Source: Acidobacteriota bacterium (GTDB lineage Bacteria; Acidobacteriota; Terriglobia; Bryobacterales; Bryobacteraceae). Taken from it: a DNA stretch of 44,553 nucleotides. The notes beneath the pieces were generated by a model. The model was not told the DNA's origin. It did no database searches and saw only the letters and a program-made list of their open reading frames with translations. The position numbers and the translations under genes are program-made. This document shows, piece by piece, positions 24,979 through 33,309 of this stretch (positions are counted from its first letter, which is position 1; each line of letters opens with the position of its first letter). Location of the stretch: contig JANXXI010000218.1 in assembly GCA_025350695.1 (NCBI GenBank), forward strand, positions 1 through 44,553, read 5' to 3'.

Positions 24979-25308
24979 TTAGCAGAAGAACTCCGTGAGA
25001 ACTTCGTCGTACTCGACACCGTCAATGATGACTTGGCGGGGCGCACTCTTTGAAGCCAAGGGCGTGATGCACAACTGGCGACCAACACCTGGCCTCGCCC
25101 CTCCGGCAACAGAAAGGTCCCGACTTGACCGACATGGCGCCCTGGAGGGAAGTAACGTCGGCCACAGGTCAAGGCGCTGAAATCCTACCCCACTTTCATT
25201 TACGGCGACAAGGAAGGTTTCCCGACTCGATAGCGACTCCAAGTGGCGGGCTTCTTGTTCAACCGGCCAAACGCCATCGGTGGCGGAGTAGATCCACTCT
25301 GAAGCCAC
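24979..25308 (-). CDS. Unrecognised open frame ending in the MITE target duplication
   Basis: A 109-codon frame starts with GTG at 25308, 21 bases after the stop of the beta-propeller gene, and ends VIIDGVEYDEVLTEFFC. Its TAA stop lies within the 10-bp duplication beside the MITE-like element, so the insertion left the stop intact. The C-terminal 20 residues look protein-like, but the middle (LLPSRAPCRSSRDLSVAGGA) is arginine- and serine-rich and may be out of frame. It may be a frameshifted remnant or simply non-coding. I do not recognise it. Confidence 0.3.
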   Translation of the reverse strand: MASEWIYSATDGVWPVEQEARHLESLSSRETFLVAVNESGVGFQRLDLWPTLLPSRAPCRSSRDLSVAGGARPGVGRQLCITPLASKSAPRQVIIDGVEYDEVLTEFFC

Positions 25309-25329
25309 GACTTGGAGAACAGCGAAATC

Positions 25330-26421
25330 CTAATCGGTAACCTGCTCAAAGATGGCGAAGTCGCCGGGATTCCAGGCTTGCGCGATCACGTATAGCTTGT
25401 TGTTCATTCTCTTCAAGACAGCGTTGTGGATATGGGCGAAATTCTTCAAGCCCAAATCTTCCTTCGGCATCAGCGTCGAAACCAGCTTGTCGTTTTCGAG
25501 GATGTAGATCGGGGCGCCTTTGGTGCGATCGGGTCCATCGAGCGATCCAACCACGGCATAATTACCGAGATAGTAGATGTCGCATGGCAGCGAACCGAGA
25601 GGCATCTTTAACGTGGACAGATATTGCCCCCCCTTGTTGAAGCGGTCGATTTCGGAATTGGAACGGTCTGCCACATCAATCCGTGTTGTGCCGGGGGGGA
25701 TGGTGATTCCATGGCCGGTGCCGAGCTGGCCCGGTCCCGCGCCGCGCCCACCAAAGGCAAGATCGTTCCATTCGGCCTTGAACGGCGAGGTGCTGAGGAT
25801 GCGGGCGGTGAGAACGAAGTCGAGTTGCGAGTAGCCGGTGGTGATGTACATCAGCCCGTCGAGTTGTTCGACATCGGTGGGGATGAAGTTACCGCGGCCC
25901 ATAAAATAGTCGGTGGCCTGCGGATGGCCCATTTCGGTGCCTGCCACGGGGGGCTTAAGGGCATGCACCATCGCGCCATCGATGGTGGTTGTGAACACTT
26001 GATTCGCCTCGTTACCGGGGAAGAGCAGGAACGGCGTGCCGTCCTTAGCGATCATGATGTTGGCGTTGTGCAAGTTGGTATTTTTCATTTCGGGCGCGGT
26101 GGCGAGCATGCGCGTGGTCTTCATGTCGGAACTGATTTGCACGATGCCGGCGCCTTTCAAGGCGAAGTAAATTTCGCCTCGACCGGGACGCATGTCGATT
26201 GCAAAGCCTCCGTGCGCGCCTTTGATAACTGTCTGGGCTTCGGGCGGGAGATGGCTGGTGGTGTAGATTGCGCGGAACTTTAGTTTGCCATTTCCGGTTA
26301 CCCCGCTGTACTCGCCTGAGTAAGATGCCGAACTCTGGGCAATGCCTCTGGTGTTGTTTCCAAAGAACCAAGTTGTGGCCAGTAATCCGAGGAAAAAGGT
26401 GCTTAGTGTAAATCGCTTCAT
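25330..26421 (-). CDS. Secreted beta-propeller (NHL-like) protein
   Basis: A 363-residue exported protein with signal peptide MKRFTLSTFFLGLLATTWFF. The mature chain has repeated four-strand blade patterns: GGFAIDMRPGRGEIYFAL, NIMIAKDGTPFLLFPG, TDVEQLDGLMYITTGY, then HGITIPPGTTRIDVADRSNSEIDRF, which matches the NHL signature (DRxNxxIxxF). The last blades are CDIYYLGNYAVVGSL and LKRMNNKLYVIAQAW. Conserved His residues (NLHNANI, HIHNAV, GHPQ) might bind metal as in peptidyl-hydroxyglycine lyase-like propellers, but that is a guess. It lies downstream of the SDR gene with a hairpin repeat in the gap. Confidence 0.7.
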   Translation of the reverse strand: MKRFTLSTFFLGLLATTWFFGNNTRGIAQSSASYSGEYSGVTGNGKLKFRAIYTTSHLPPEAQTVIKGAHGGFAIDMRPGRGEIYFALKGAGIVQISSDMKTTRMLATAPEMKNTNLHNANIMIAKDGTPFLLFPGNEANQVFTTTIDGAMVHALKPPVAGTEMGHPQATDYFMGRGNFIPTDVEQLDGLMYITTGYSQLDFVLTARILSTSPFKAEWNDLAFGGRGAGPGQLGTGHGITIPPGTTRIDVADRSNSEIDRFNKGGQYLSTLKMPLGSLPCDIYYLGNYAVVGSLDGPDRTKGAPIYILENDKLVSTLMPKEDLGLKNFAHIHNAVLKRMNNKLYVIAQAWNPGDFAIFEQVTD

Positions 26422-26464
26422 CCGCTACAAGATATCAGATTGAGGGGGATGGCGGGTATGGGAA

Positions 26465-26561
26465 CTTCCAAACCGAGTGCGCTGTGGGGGCTCCGAACGA
26501 TCCCCCGATTTGCATCGGGGGCTAGTCGCAATACCAGGTTGGAGAGCAGCGCTAATCACGC
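26465..26561. repeat. Dispersed hairpin repeat, copy B
   Basis: This 97-bp segment is homologous to copy A and lies in the 149-base gap between the SDR gene and the beta-propeller gene. The perfect stem is CCCCCGAT 26502-26509 and ATCGGGGG 26514-26521 with a TTGC loop; the stem and the flanking CGAACGAT and GGGCTAGTCG are identical to copy A. No 18-bp terminal inverted repeats or target duplication are seen here. Confidence 0.8.
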
Positions 26562-26570
26562 CGCGAGGGC

Positions 26571-27377
26571 TTACCGCATCACTTGGCCGCCATCGACATT
26601 GATGGTTTGCCCGGTCACCTGATTGGCGCGCGCGGAGGATAGGAAAGCCACCATGTCGGCGATATCTTCTGTTTCCTGCCAGCGGCCTAGAGGGGCAACG
26701 GCTCGGACCTTGTCGGCGAACCAGACTTCGTAGGAACGGCGTTTTTCGACAGGCTGTTGTTGGTTCCACGAATGCCAAACGTTTTGGTTGAGCGGGGTCT
26801 TCACCATGCCGGGGTTCACGGTGTTGACGCGAATGTTATGCGGGGCCAGGTCCTTGGCGAGGCACTGGGCGAAGTTAATACCGGCGGCTTTGGTGGCGCT
26901 ATAAGGCGGATCCGTTTGGGAGCCGATTTGTCCAGCGACGGAGCCGATAAAAACCATGGTCCCCTGCTTGCGTGCGATCATACCCTTGGCCGTGGCTTGA
27001 GCAACGTGGACCATGCCCATGATGTTTACGTCGAGCACACGGGGCCAATCGCTGGGATTGAGGTTGGTGAAGGGGAAGCCGAATTTTCCTGAACCGACAG
27101 CGGCGGCATGGACGAGGTGGGAGATGTTCCCGAGGGCGGTTTCCGTTGTATGCGCGGCGGCTTGGACTGCGGTGAAGTCGCGGACATCGACCACGAGGCC
27201 GAGCGCCGGCGGTGCGAAATCCGCGGCAATGGCGGCGGCAGCTTCAATGACGCCCGCAGACACATCCCATAGAGCGATGCGGCACCCTTCGCGAGCGAAT
27301 CCTCGGGCGCAGGCGAGGCCGATGCCACTAGCACCGCCGGTGATGACTGCGACGTTTCCGTTGAGTTCCAGTTCCAT
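26571..27377 (-). CDS. Short-chain dehydrogenase/reductase
   Basis: A 268-residue classical SDR. The cofactor motif is VITGGASGIGLACARGF, and Asp38 in ALWDVSAG suggests NAD preference. The catalytic set is Ser146 in VFIGSVAGQ, and Tyr159 and Lys163 in PPYSATKAAG. It continues IRVNTVNPGMVKTPL and ends ANQVTGQTINVDGGQVMR, a standard C-terminus. The alcohol or sugar substrate is not known. It starts at ATG 27377 behind AAAAGGAACCC, 15 bases after the stop of the SEC-C gene, so the two are likely co-transcribed. Confidence 0.9.
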   Translation of the reverse strand: MELELNGNVAVITGGASGIGLACARGFAREGCRIALWDVSAGVIEAAAAIAADFAPPALGLVVDVRDFTAVQAAAHTTETALGNISHLVHAAAVGSGKFGFPFTNLNPSDWPRVLDVNIMGMVHVAQATAKGMIARKQGTMVFIGSVAGQIGSQTDPPYSATKAAGINFAQCLAKDLAPHNIRVNTVNPGMVKTPLNQNVWHSWNQQQPVEKRRSYEVWFADKVRAVAPLGRWQETEDIADMVAFLSSARANQVTGQTINVDGGQVMR

Positions 27378-27392
27378 GGGTTCCTTTTCATG

Positions 27393-28061
27393 TTACATGG
27401 CGGCCGTGCTTGTTTGCGTTGCTTGAGGCAGTGGAAGCGCGGCGGGGATCTTGTGATTGGGTTCGTTCCGCAAGCAGCAGTTTTTGTATTTGCGGCCGGA
27501 GTGGCAGGGGCAGAGTTCATTGCGCCCGACCTTTGGTTGTGGACGAACATAGGGCTCTCTCTTGAATTTGTATTCGATTACTTTGGGTTCGTTTTTCGTT
27601 TTGGGTTCGTTTTGCAAGATGGGCTCATCGAGCGGATGGGCGGCTTGGTAGGCCTGTAGTTCCTTGAGACATTTGTGGAAGGTACGTTCGGCGCGCATGC
27701 GGTGGGTGGCGAGGCGGTTGAGCGTTTTTTCGTTTGCGTCGGAGAGCAGCGGGTCGAGGCCGGTGGTGATGGCGAGATCGGCTTCGAGACGGTTGGCGCG
27801 TTCCATGTTCCAGGCGGCGAGGGTGATTTGGCTGTGGAGGGCTCGTTCGATGGGGCCAGTGGGATGGAGTTCGAATCGGAATGCGGTGGAGAGGGCGTCG
27901 AAGCATTGGTTGTCCTCTTCGGTGAGCAGGACCGCATATTTGGCGTGGAATCCGAATTTGGTGGAGTTGGCGGCGGAGCGCGTTTTTCCATCGGGGGTGT
28001 TTGGGCCGGTGGATAGTTGGGCGTTGGCTATGTTGGCGGCGATTTGAGCTTGTGTGGCCAT
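27393..28061 (-). CDS. STGPNTPDGK / SEC-C zinc-motif protein, function unknown
   Basis: A 222-residue cytosolic protein. The N-terminus, MATQAQIAANIANAQLSTGP then NTPDGKTRSAANSTKFGFHA, is a motif I associate with expanded families in Acidobacteria and Planctomycetes. Residues 50-135 are helical (HSQITLAAWNMERANRLEAD). A charged linker with repeated NEPK units follows. Residues 179-196 are a SEC-C motif, GRNELCPCHSGRKYKNCC, which binds zinc in SecA. The start at 28061 follows AAAAGGAACTCAC; an open frame extends further upstream but runs through the leader hairpin. A decayed paralogue is at 24408-24598. Function is unknown. Confidence 0.75.
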   Translation of the reverse strand: MATQAQIAANIANAQLSTGPNTPDGKTRSAANSTKFGFHAKYAVLLTEEDNQCFDALSTAFRFELHPTGPIERALHSQITLAAWNMERANRLEADLAITTGLDPLLSDANEKTLNRLATHRMRAERTFHKCLKELQAYQAAHPLDEPILQNEPKTKNEPKVIEYKFKREPYVRPQPKVGRNELCPCHSGRKYKNCCLRNEPNHKIPAALPLPQATQTSTAAM

Positions 28062-28139
28062 GTGAGTTCCTTTTCGAAATGAATAGGGCGGCTGGTTCCC
28101 GTGGGAAGAGCCGCCCTGTAATTCCAGTTTGGCATGGGG
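28062..28139 (-). promoter_or_regulatory. Leader of the SEC-C gene with a long hairpin
   Basis: Positions 28085-28117 form AGGGCGGCT, a 2-base step, TTCCC, GT loop, GGGAA, a 1-base step and AGCCGCCCT: a 9-bp outer and 5-bp inner stem, ending about 24 bases before the start codon. The whole leader is similar to 24599-24681 upstream of the decayed copy, so it travels with the gene. It might control translation or be a target for the protein itself. Confidence 0.55.
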
Positions 28140-28855
28140 TGTCAAGGGCGGAGTGTTTTGGGGTTGGAGTAAGTTGTTGAGAGGGTTGGGGGAAGTGGTT
28201 GGGGAATGATATGTGACGCGGACTTTGGGTGGTTGGGATTTGAAATCGCTTGCGACGGAGGGACGCTTTGGAGGCTCGATGGTAGGAGATTGGAGATATG
28301 ACCGATGGGTGGATGAGATGGCGCTCAAAAATCATTGGCCCAAACTTGGCGAGCGCGTTCAAGCGATAGCGAACTTCTGGAAGCGGTTTTTATACGAGTA
28401 GGTTGAACGAAAAAGCTGCTTGGCGATTCCAAGTTGGCATAGTATTCTACGAATGGATCTGTCCTAGCAGTGTTACGCGATGACCAGAATTACAGTGAGT
28501 AGATGAATACGTCCCTCCGGCTGGGCCACCGCCTTTTACCTTGATTCCGATCAAGCCTTGCATCTCTTTAGCCGGAAGGAGATTGCATGCGTAGGCTCCG
28601 GTCCGAACTCAATCGGTGGGGGAGGATCGGCTGCGGTCCTTGGTTGAGCAAAGTGCACCACAAACACCCGCACGCGACGATAAAGAAGGCTGTCTCTGGA
28701 GTCCGGCTTACATATCGCCACATGGTGCGCGTCGAGCGGCACTGGAATTAGGTCAGGGATTTGGGGCGATTGCAGTGGTTCGGTCCTTCTGGCGATCCAA
28801 CACCGTGAACACATGGATACGGGCGGTTCAACCATGCGGCCCTAATTCGGATAAC
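28140..28855. other. Gene-poor stretch before the Oar-like receptor
   Basis: I see no complete gene here. The left part (28140-28400) is G/T-rich with only chance frames. The right part contains the remnant at 28641-28760. No convincing promoter for the receptor gene was found, although it must start in this stretch. Confidence 0.5.
28641..28760 (-). pseudogene. Possible C-terminal remnant of an effector-type alpha/beta hydrolase
   Basis: A minus-strand frame reads IPDLIPVPLDAHHVAICKPD, then SRDSLLYRRVRVFV. The H-x-x-I-x-K-P-x-S/D-R-x-x-x-h-Y-R pattern resembles the end of hydrolase domains found next to NTPase or TPR modules. Nothing before or after it in the frame looks like protein, and there is no start. 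I treat it as a possible gene fossil only. Confidence 0.25.
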
Positions 28856-31800
28856 ATGTATTGCATGTTCCCCGTTAAACGAATAGTCTCGATCCTCATT
28901 GCCATGCTTGCGATTAGTCTCACGCCAGCATCGGCGCAAACTGCAACCGGCACGATCAGCATTGTTGTGGAAGATAGCAGCTTGGCCGTTGTCCCTAATG
29001 CGGCTGTCACCGTCGTAAACAAGGCCACGGGCTTGACGCGAACTGGCTCGTCCGGCCCGCGCGGCGAATTTCTTGCTACGTTCCTTCCGGCGGGTGAGTA
29101 CACCATAAGTGGCCAGGCCGGTGGATTTAAGCGAGTGAATGTCGCTTCGTTTATTTTGCAAGTTGACCAGAACTCCACTGTGCGCTTGACGCTTACTCCT
29201 GGTGATGTCGTCGAAACGGTGCAGGTTACCGAATCAACGCCACTGCTTGAAGGGGATACTTCTTCGCTGGGTCAGGTGATCGAGAATAAGAAGATTCTTG
29301 ACTTGCCACTTAACGGACGCAATCCGTTCGCGCTGGGGCTGCTGGCCGGCAATACAACTCCAGTGGCCGGCATGGGAACCAACCTTCCCTTTATTGCTGG
29401 TGGGGGGCGCTTTTCAGCCAACGAAGTGCTGCTTGACGGGGTGGACAATAACACCACGGTGACGGCCGGAGCCATTGGTCGAAATGGCATCGCGTTGCAG
29501 CCTAGCGTGGATGCCGTGCAGGAGTTTAAGGTGAAGACCAATTCCTTCTCGGCCGAATTCGGACATGCCGCTGGCGCGGTGATTAGCGCCACGATCAAGG
29601 GCGGAAGCAACGCTTATCACGGAGTGTTGTTTGAGTTTCTTCGCAACGACAAGCTGGATGCTAATAACTTCTTCACCAATGCCGCGGGTCTGCCTAAGGC
29701 CGCCTTCCGGCAGAATCAATACGGGGGCGTGTTCGGGGGCCGGATCATCCGGAACAAGACCTTTTTCTTTGGCGATTTTCAAGGGACACGGCAGCGGACG
29801 GCGTCGGCGTCGTCGATCGGAAGCGTGCCTCCGACGTCGATTCGCGGTGGCGACCTTTCTTCCTTGCGCACTCCGATCTTTGATCCATTCGCCCGGCGTT
29901 TGGCGGCCAACGGCACGGTGATCAGCACGCTGTTTCCCAACGCGATTATCCCGGCTTCGCTTATTAATCCATCGTCGGCCGCAGTTCTGAAATTGATCCC
30001 GGACGCCAACTTCGGCGCGGCCGGAGCCCAATCGCGGAACTTCTTCCGGCAAATTCCACGAGGCTTCGACCAGGATCAGTGGGATGTGCGGGTGGACCAC
30101 GCAGTGAGCGCGAAGAACAACATTTTTGGGCGTATTTCGAAGAGCAACACCACCACGCCGCAACCCGGTTCCTTCGATGGCTTCATTGGTGGCAGCAATA
30201 CTCTATACCGCGACATTGTCCAAGCGGTGATCAGCGACACGCATGTTTTTTCCCCTACGTTGGTGAATGAGTTCCGCGCAGGATATACGCGGCACAATGG
30301 CAGCCGCTTGGTGGACGGAGTGAACGAAGGAGCGAAGTTTGCCCTGGATAACAAAGTGGCGTTGTTTCCCTTCCCTGTGAAAGGCTTTCCGTCTATCGCT
30401 TTCAACTTTTCGGGCGAGGGCACCGGATCAACCCAGTTCGACGGTTGGGGCGGCGGATCGAGTGATTTGAACTACGAAAACCGATTCCACTTCGCCGATA
30501 CGATTTCTATCAACAAGGGCGCGCACGGCATGAAAGTGGGGGCGGACTTGCGCCGTAACCGTTACGACAATTTGCGCGGGAACCCATTCTTCGGGCAATT
30601 TATCTTTGGTTCAATCTTTTCTTCGAGCAGCGACTCGGCGGGGTCAGGTGCACCGTTCGCCGATTATCTGATGGGCTTTCCCAGCCTGATTCAGGGGACC
30701 CAAATGTTGGACTGGGGCCGCCAGGCTGATGTCTACTTCGGTGGATTTTTTCAAGACGATTGGAAGATCACGAAGAAGCTGACGCTCAATCTGGGCTTGC
30801 GTTACGACTTGTACACGCAACCGATCGACATTCGCGATCGGGGCGGACTGTTCGATTTGGACAAGGCGCGTTTCGCCGTACCGGGCAAGGATGGATACAC
30901 GCGGGCCATCGTTGACGGGGACCATAACAACATTGGGCCTCGGGTGGGCTTTGCGTATCAGGCGCGGCGGCGCGTGGTGGTGCGTGGCGGATATGGACTC
31001 TTTTATGGACTTCGCGATCAGAACCAGGAAGTGACGCAGTTGGCCGGCAATAATCCGAACACGCCGGCACTAGTGGCGCCCGTGGTCAGTGCATCGAAGA
31101 CGGTGGCTCCGCCTTACACGATTAACTCGCCCGTGCTGACGGGACCAACGGCGATCACACTGGAGGGCTACAGCGCGACTGCGCCGCTGACTCGCACGAT
31201 CCGATCGCAAGGATTTCACGACGCGCGGTTTCCTAAGCTGGAACAGTATAACTTCTCGGTGCAATTTCAGCCGGCCGATGCGCTGCTACTTGAGACGTCG
31301 TACCAGGGGGCGCGTGGAAGAGACCTGGCGACTTTGTTTATCAACGTGAACCAAGTTCCCTTTGAATATGCCCTGAATGGCCGTAACATTCAGAGTCAAC
31401 GGCCATTTCCGATGGTGAATGGCACGGTCATCCCCACATTCTCAAAGGCGAAGTCGAACTATAATGCGTTCAATCTTCGGGTAGAGAAGCGGCACCGCAA
31501 TGGGCTCAACTTTCTGGTGAATTACACGTGGCAGAAGAATATGGAGGAAGGCGGATCCGGACCTAGCTCGTTCACACAGAATGGCGGGACCTCGATCGCG
31601 CTGGACGCTTATAACTTGTCTCGCGAAAAAGGTCTGGCGCCAATCGACGTGGCCCACATTTTCAATGTAAGTTACGGGTACGAGTTACCCTGGGGCCGTG
31701 GGCACCGTTGGCTGAGTAGTAATAATCGCGCGGTTGACACGGTGCTTGGCGGATGGCAGATTAACGGCATCACCACGCTTCGCGGCGGATTTCCGACGGA

Positions 31801-32266
31801 CATCCGCACTAATCGACTGCCTCCGATATTTAATACCTTCAACGTACCTGATCGCGTGAAGGGGCAGCCGATTCAAGTGGAAAGCGGACGCGGTCCGGAT
31901 CTGTTCTTCAATGCCGCCGCCTTCCGCGTACCGGGCACAACGCTGAGCAATACCGGTGCGGCCATTCAACTCTATGGTGATTCCGCGCGACGGGTGGCTC
32001 GTGGTCCGGGCTCGGTGAACTTCGATTTTTCACTGTTTAAGCAAGTTGATTTCACCGAACGGCTGCATCTGCAATTCCGCGCTGAAGCGTTCAATCTGAT
32101 GAATACTCCTACATTCAGTTTGCCTAGTTCCAACAGTCCGTCGATGACCTGCATTGGACGAACGCCCGGTTCGGCATGCAACGACAATAATCCGGAGTTC
32201 GGCAAGTTGAGTGGTTCGCAAGCCACTGGACGTCAGCTGCAGTTTGGTCTTAAGTTCATTTTCTAG
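28856..32266 (+). CDS. Oar-like TonB-dependent receptor with carboxypeptidase-regulatory domain
   Basis: An outer-membrane receptor of about 1136 residues, of the type expanded in Acidobacteria. The signal peptide is KRIVSILIAMLAISLTPASA. An N-terminal CarboxypepD_reg-like domain follows (GTISIVVEDSSLAVVPNAAV, FLATFLPAGEYTISGQAGGF, ending VRLTLTPGDV). Then come the plug region (IENKKILDLPLNGRNPFAL, LLDGVDNNTT, FKVKTNSFSAEFGHAAGAVI) and a long barrel with repeated aromatic strands, ending LQFGLKFIF. Such receptors import oligosaccharides or other large nutrients using TonB energy; the substrate is not evident. ATG 28856 has GGAT upstream; ATG 28865 is an alternative. A GntR pseudogene follows and may once have regulated it. 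Confidence 0.92.
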   Translation: MYCMFPVKRIVSILIAMLAISLTPASAQTATGTISIVVEDSSLAVVPNAAVTVVNKATGLTRTGSSGPRGEFLATFLPAGEYTISGQAGGFKRVNVASFILQVDQNSTVRLTLTPGDVVETVQVTESTPLLEGDTSSLGQVIENKKILDLPLNGRNPFALGLLAGNTTPVAGMGTNLPFIAGGGRFSANEVLLDGVDNNTTVTAGAIGRNGIALQPSVDAVQEFKVKTNSFSAEFGHAAGAVISATIKGGSNAYHGVLFEFLRNDKLDANNFFTNAAGLPKAAFRQNQYGGVFGGRIIRNKTFFFGDFQGTRQRTASASSIGSVPPTSIRGGDLSSLRTPIFDPFARRLAANGTVISTLFPNAIIPASLINPSSAAVLKLIPDANFGAAGAQSRNFFRQIPRGFDQDQWDVRVDHAVSAKNNIFGRISKSNTTTPQPGSFDGFIGGSNTLYRDIVQAVISDTHVFSPTLVNEFRAGYTRHNGSRLVDGVNEGAKFALDNKVALFPFPVKGFPSIAFNFSGEGTGSTQFDGWGGGSSDLNYENRFHFADTISINKGAHGMKVGADLRRNRYDNLRGNPFFGQFIFGSIFSSSSDSAGSGAPFADYLMGFPSLIQGTQMLDWGRQADVYFGGFFQDDWKITKKLTLNLGLRYDLYTQPIDIRDRGGLFDLDKARFAVPGKDGYTRAIVDGDHNNIGPRVGFAYQARRRVVVRGGYGLFYGLRDQNQEVTQLAGNNPNTPALVAPVVSASKTVAPPYTINSPVLTGPTAITLEGYSATAPLTRTIRSQGFHDARFPKLEQYNFSVQFQPADALLLETSYQGARGRDLATLFINVNQVPFEYALNGRNIQSQRPFPMVNGTVIPTFSKAKSNYNAFNLRVEKRHRNGLNFLVNYTWQKNMEEGGSGPSSFTQNGGTSIALDAYNLSREKGLAPIDVAHIFNVSYGYELPWGRGHRWLSSNNRAVDTVLGGWQINGITTLRGGFPTDIRTNRLPPIFNTFNVPDRVKGQPIQVESGRGPDLFFNAAAFRVPGTTLSNTGAAIQLYGDSARRVARGPGSVNFDFSLFKQVDFTERLHLQFRAEAFNLMNTPTFSLPSSNSPSMTCIGRTPGSACNDNNPEFGKLSGSQATGRQLQFGLKFIF

Positions 32267-32317
32267 TAGTGATAGGCACTATATTACGTTGGAAGCAGCG
32301 ACTGTTGAGCCCGCCAT

Positions 32318-32771
32318 GAGTGGCATCCTTCGTCCTCGCTCGCCGCGAGATGAGCTTGTGCAGTATCTTGCAGCATGACATCATCGCCGGTGGATTCCAG
32401 CCCGGCCAGGGACCTGGAAAGCCGCGGATCGTTTGTCCGGAAGCTTGATCATCGTTATTCCGTGATACAGCTAACCAACACGGAAGCGCAACGGATTTGC
32501 GAGTTGCGGCGCGTCCTGGAACCCAAAGTTTTGGAATGGGCAACCGCGCTCATTACGTCCAGGGCATATCCGAGCTTGAGTAACAATTGGATGAAAACGA
32601 AAAAGCCGCGCGCGAAGGAGACATGGCGGCATTCTTCCATTCTGACTTAACCTTCCACCGGTTGATTTGGAACGCGTCGGGCAACCCGCACGCCGCCAAA
32701 GCTTTGGAATCATCGATGGGCTCGCTGTATGCTTCAGGCTTGGCCCGAAGTGGCGCCCCATTAATGGGCTA
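32318..32771 (+). pseudogene. GntR-family (FadR subfamily) regulator, degraded
   Basis: Pieces of one regulator appear in successive frames. SPRDELVQYL and HDIIAGGFQPGQ match the start of the winged helix. SRGSFVRKLDHRYSVIQLTN, then AQRICELRRVLEPKVLEWAT, match the hinge and the first FCD helices. ENEKAAREGDMAAFFHSDLT, then FHRLIWNASGNPHAAKAL, match the FCD metal-site helices. Several frameshifts and a lost part of the DNA-binding domain separate them, so this is not a single sequencing error. It lies directly after the Oar-like receptor, a common place for such regulators. Confidence 0.8.
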
Positions 32772-32892
32772 GCGATGAAGAATGTCGACGGGCAACTTGC
32801 GTCGGCGGCATGGCTGGAGATCGCCGCGGGATTGGACGCCATTTCCAACAGGACGATGAATAAGTCTCCATGGCAGCGGTAAGCTAGTACGG

Positions 32893-33309
32893 ATGGCTCC
32901 CTTCATATGGAAAACGCGCTTGCTCTTTGTGGACACCGACGCTAGCGGGCGTATTCACTACAGCGCCTTGTTCCGGCACGTAGAAGCGGCTGAGATGGAG
33001 TTTTTTCGGTTCATTGGCAGACCCTTTGGCGGCATGTCTTTAGACGAACTGAAGTATCCGAGGGTGCGCGTGGAGGCTGACTATAAGGCTCCTATTGTTT
33101 GCGACGATCAACTGGATATTCACGTCTGGGTGGACCGCATTGGCACGGCCTCCTACACAATGGCTTACTCGATTCGCAAGGGGGAGGTGGAGGCTGCCGC
33201 CGCGAAGCTGGTGATCGCGTGTATGTCGGTGAAGACGAAGAAAGGTCATCCGCTGCCTGCGGAACTCGTCGAAAAACTGCAACCTTTCGTAAAAATCGAT
33301 GAACTATAG
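32893..33309 (+). CDS. Hotdog-fold acyl-CoA thioesterase (YbgC/FadM-like)
   Basis: A 138-residue single-domain hotdog protein. The 4-hydroxybenzoyl-CoA thioesterase-type motif is at residues 12-25 as FVDTDASGRIHYSA, with the catalytic Asp and the following turn. It continues FRHVEAAEMEFFRFIG and VRVEADYKAPIVCDDQLDIH, as in FadM/YbgC. It hydrolyses acyl-CoA thioesters in the cytosol; chain length cannot be read. The ATG of the following gene overlaps its stop by 11 bases, so the two are coupled although the next protein is exported. Confidence 0.85.
   Translation: MAPFIWKTRLLFVDTDASGRIHYSALFRHVEAAEMEFFRFIGRPFGGMSLDELKYPRVRVEADYKAPIVCDDQLDIHVWVDRIGTASYTMAYSIRKGEVEAAAAKLVIACMSVKTKKGHPLPAELVEKLQPFVKIDEL

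Noticed and set aside
27026-28362. Proline- and serine-rich frames on the minus strand
   Set aside because: These are alternative frames of the SDR and SEC-C genes caused by GC-biased codons.
28213-28401. 62-codon plus-strand frame
   Set aside because: No ribosome site, low complexity and a Trp-rich composition unlike the real genes here.
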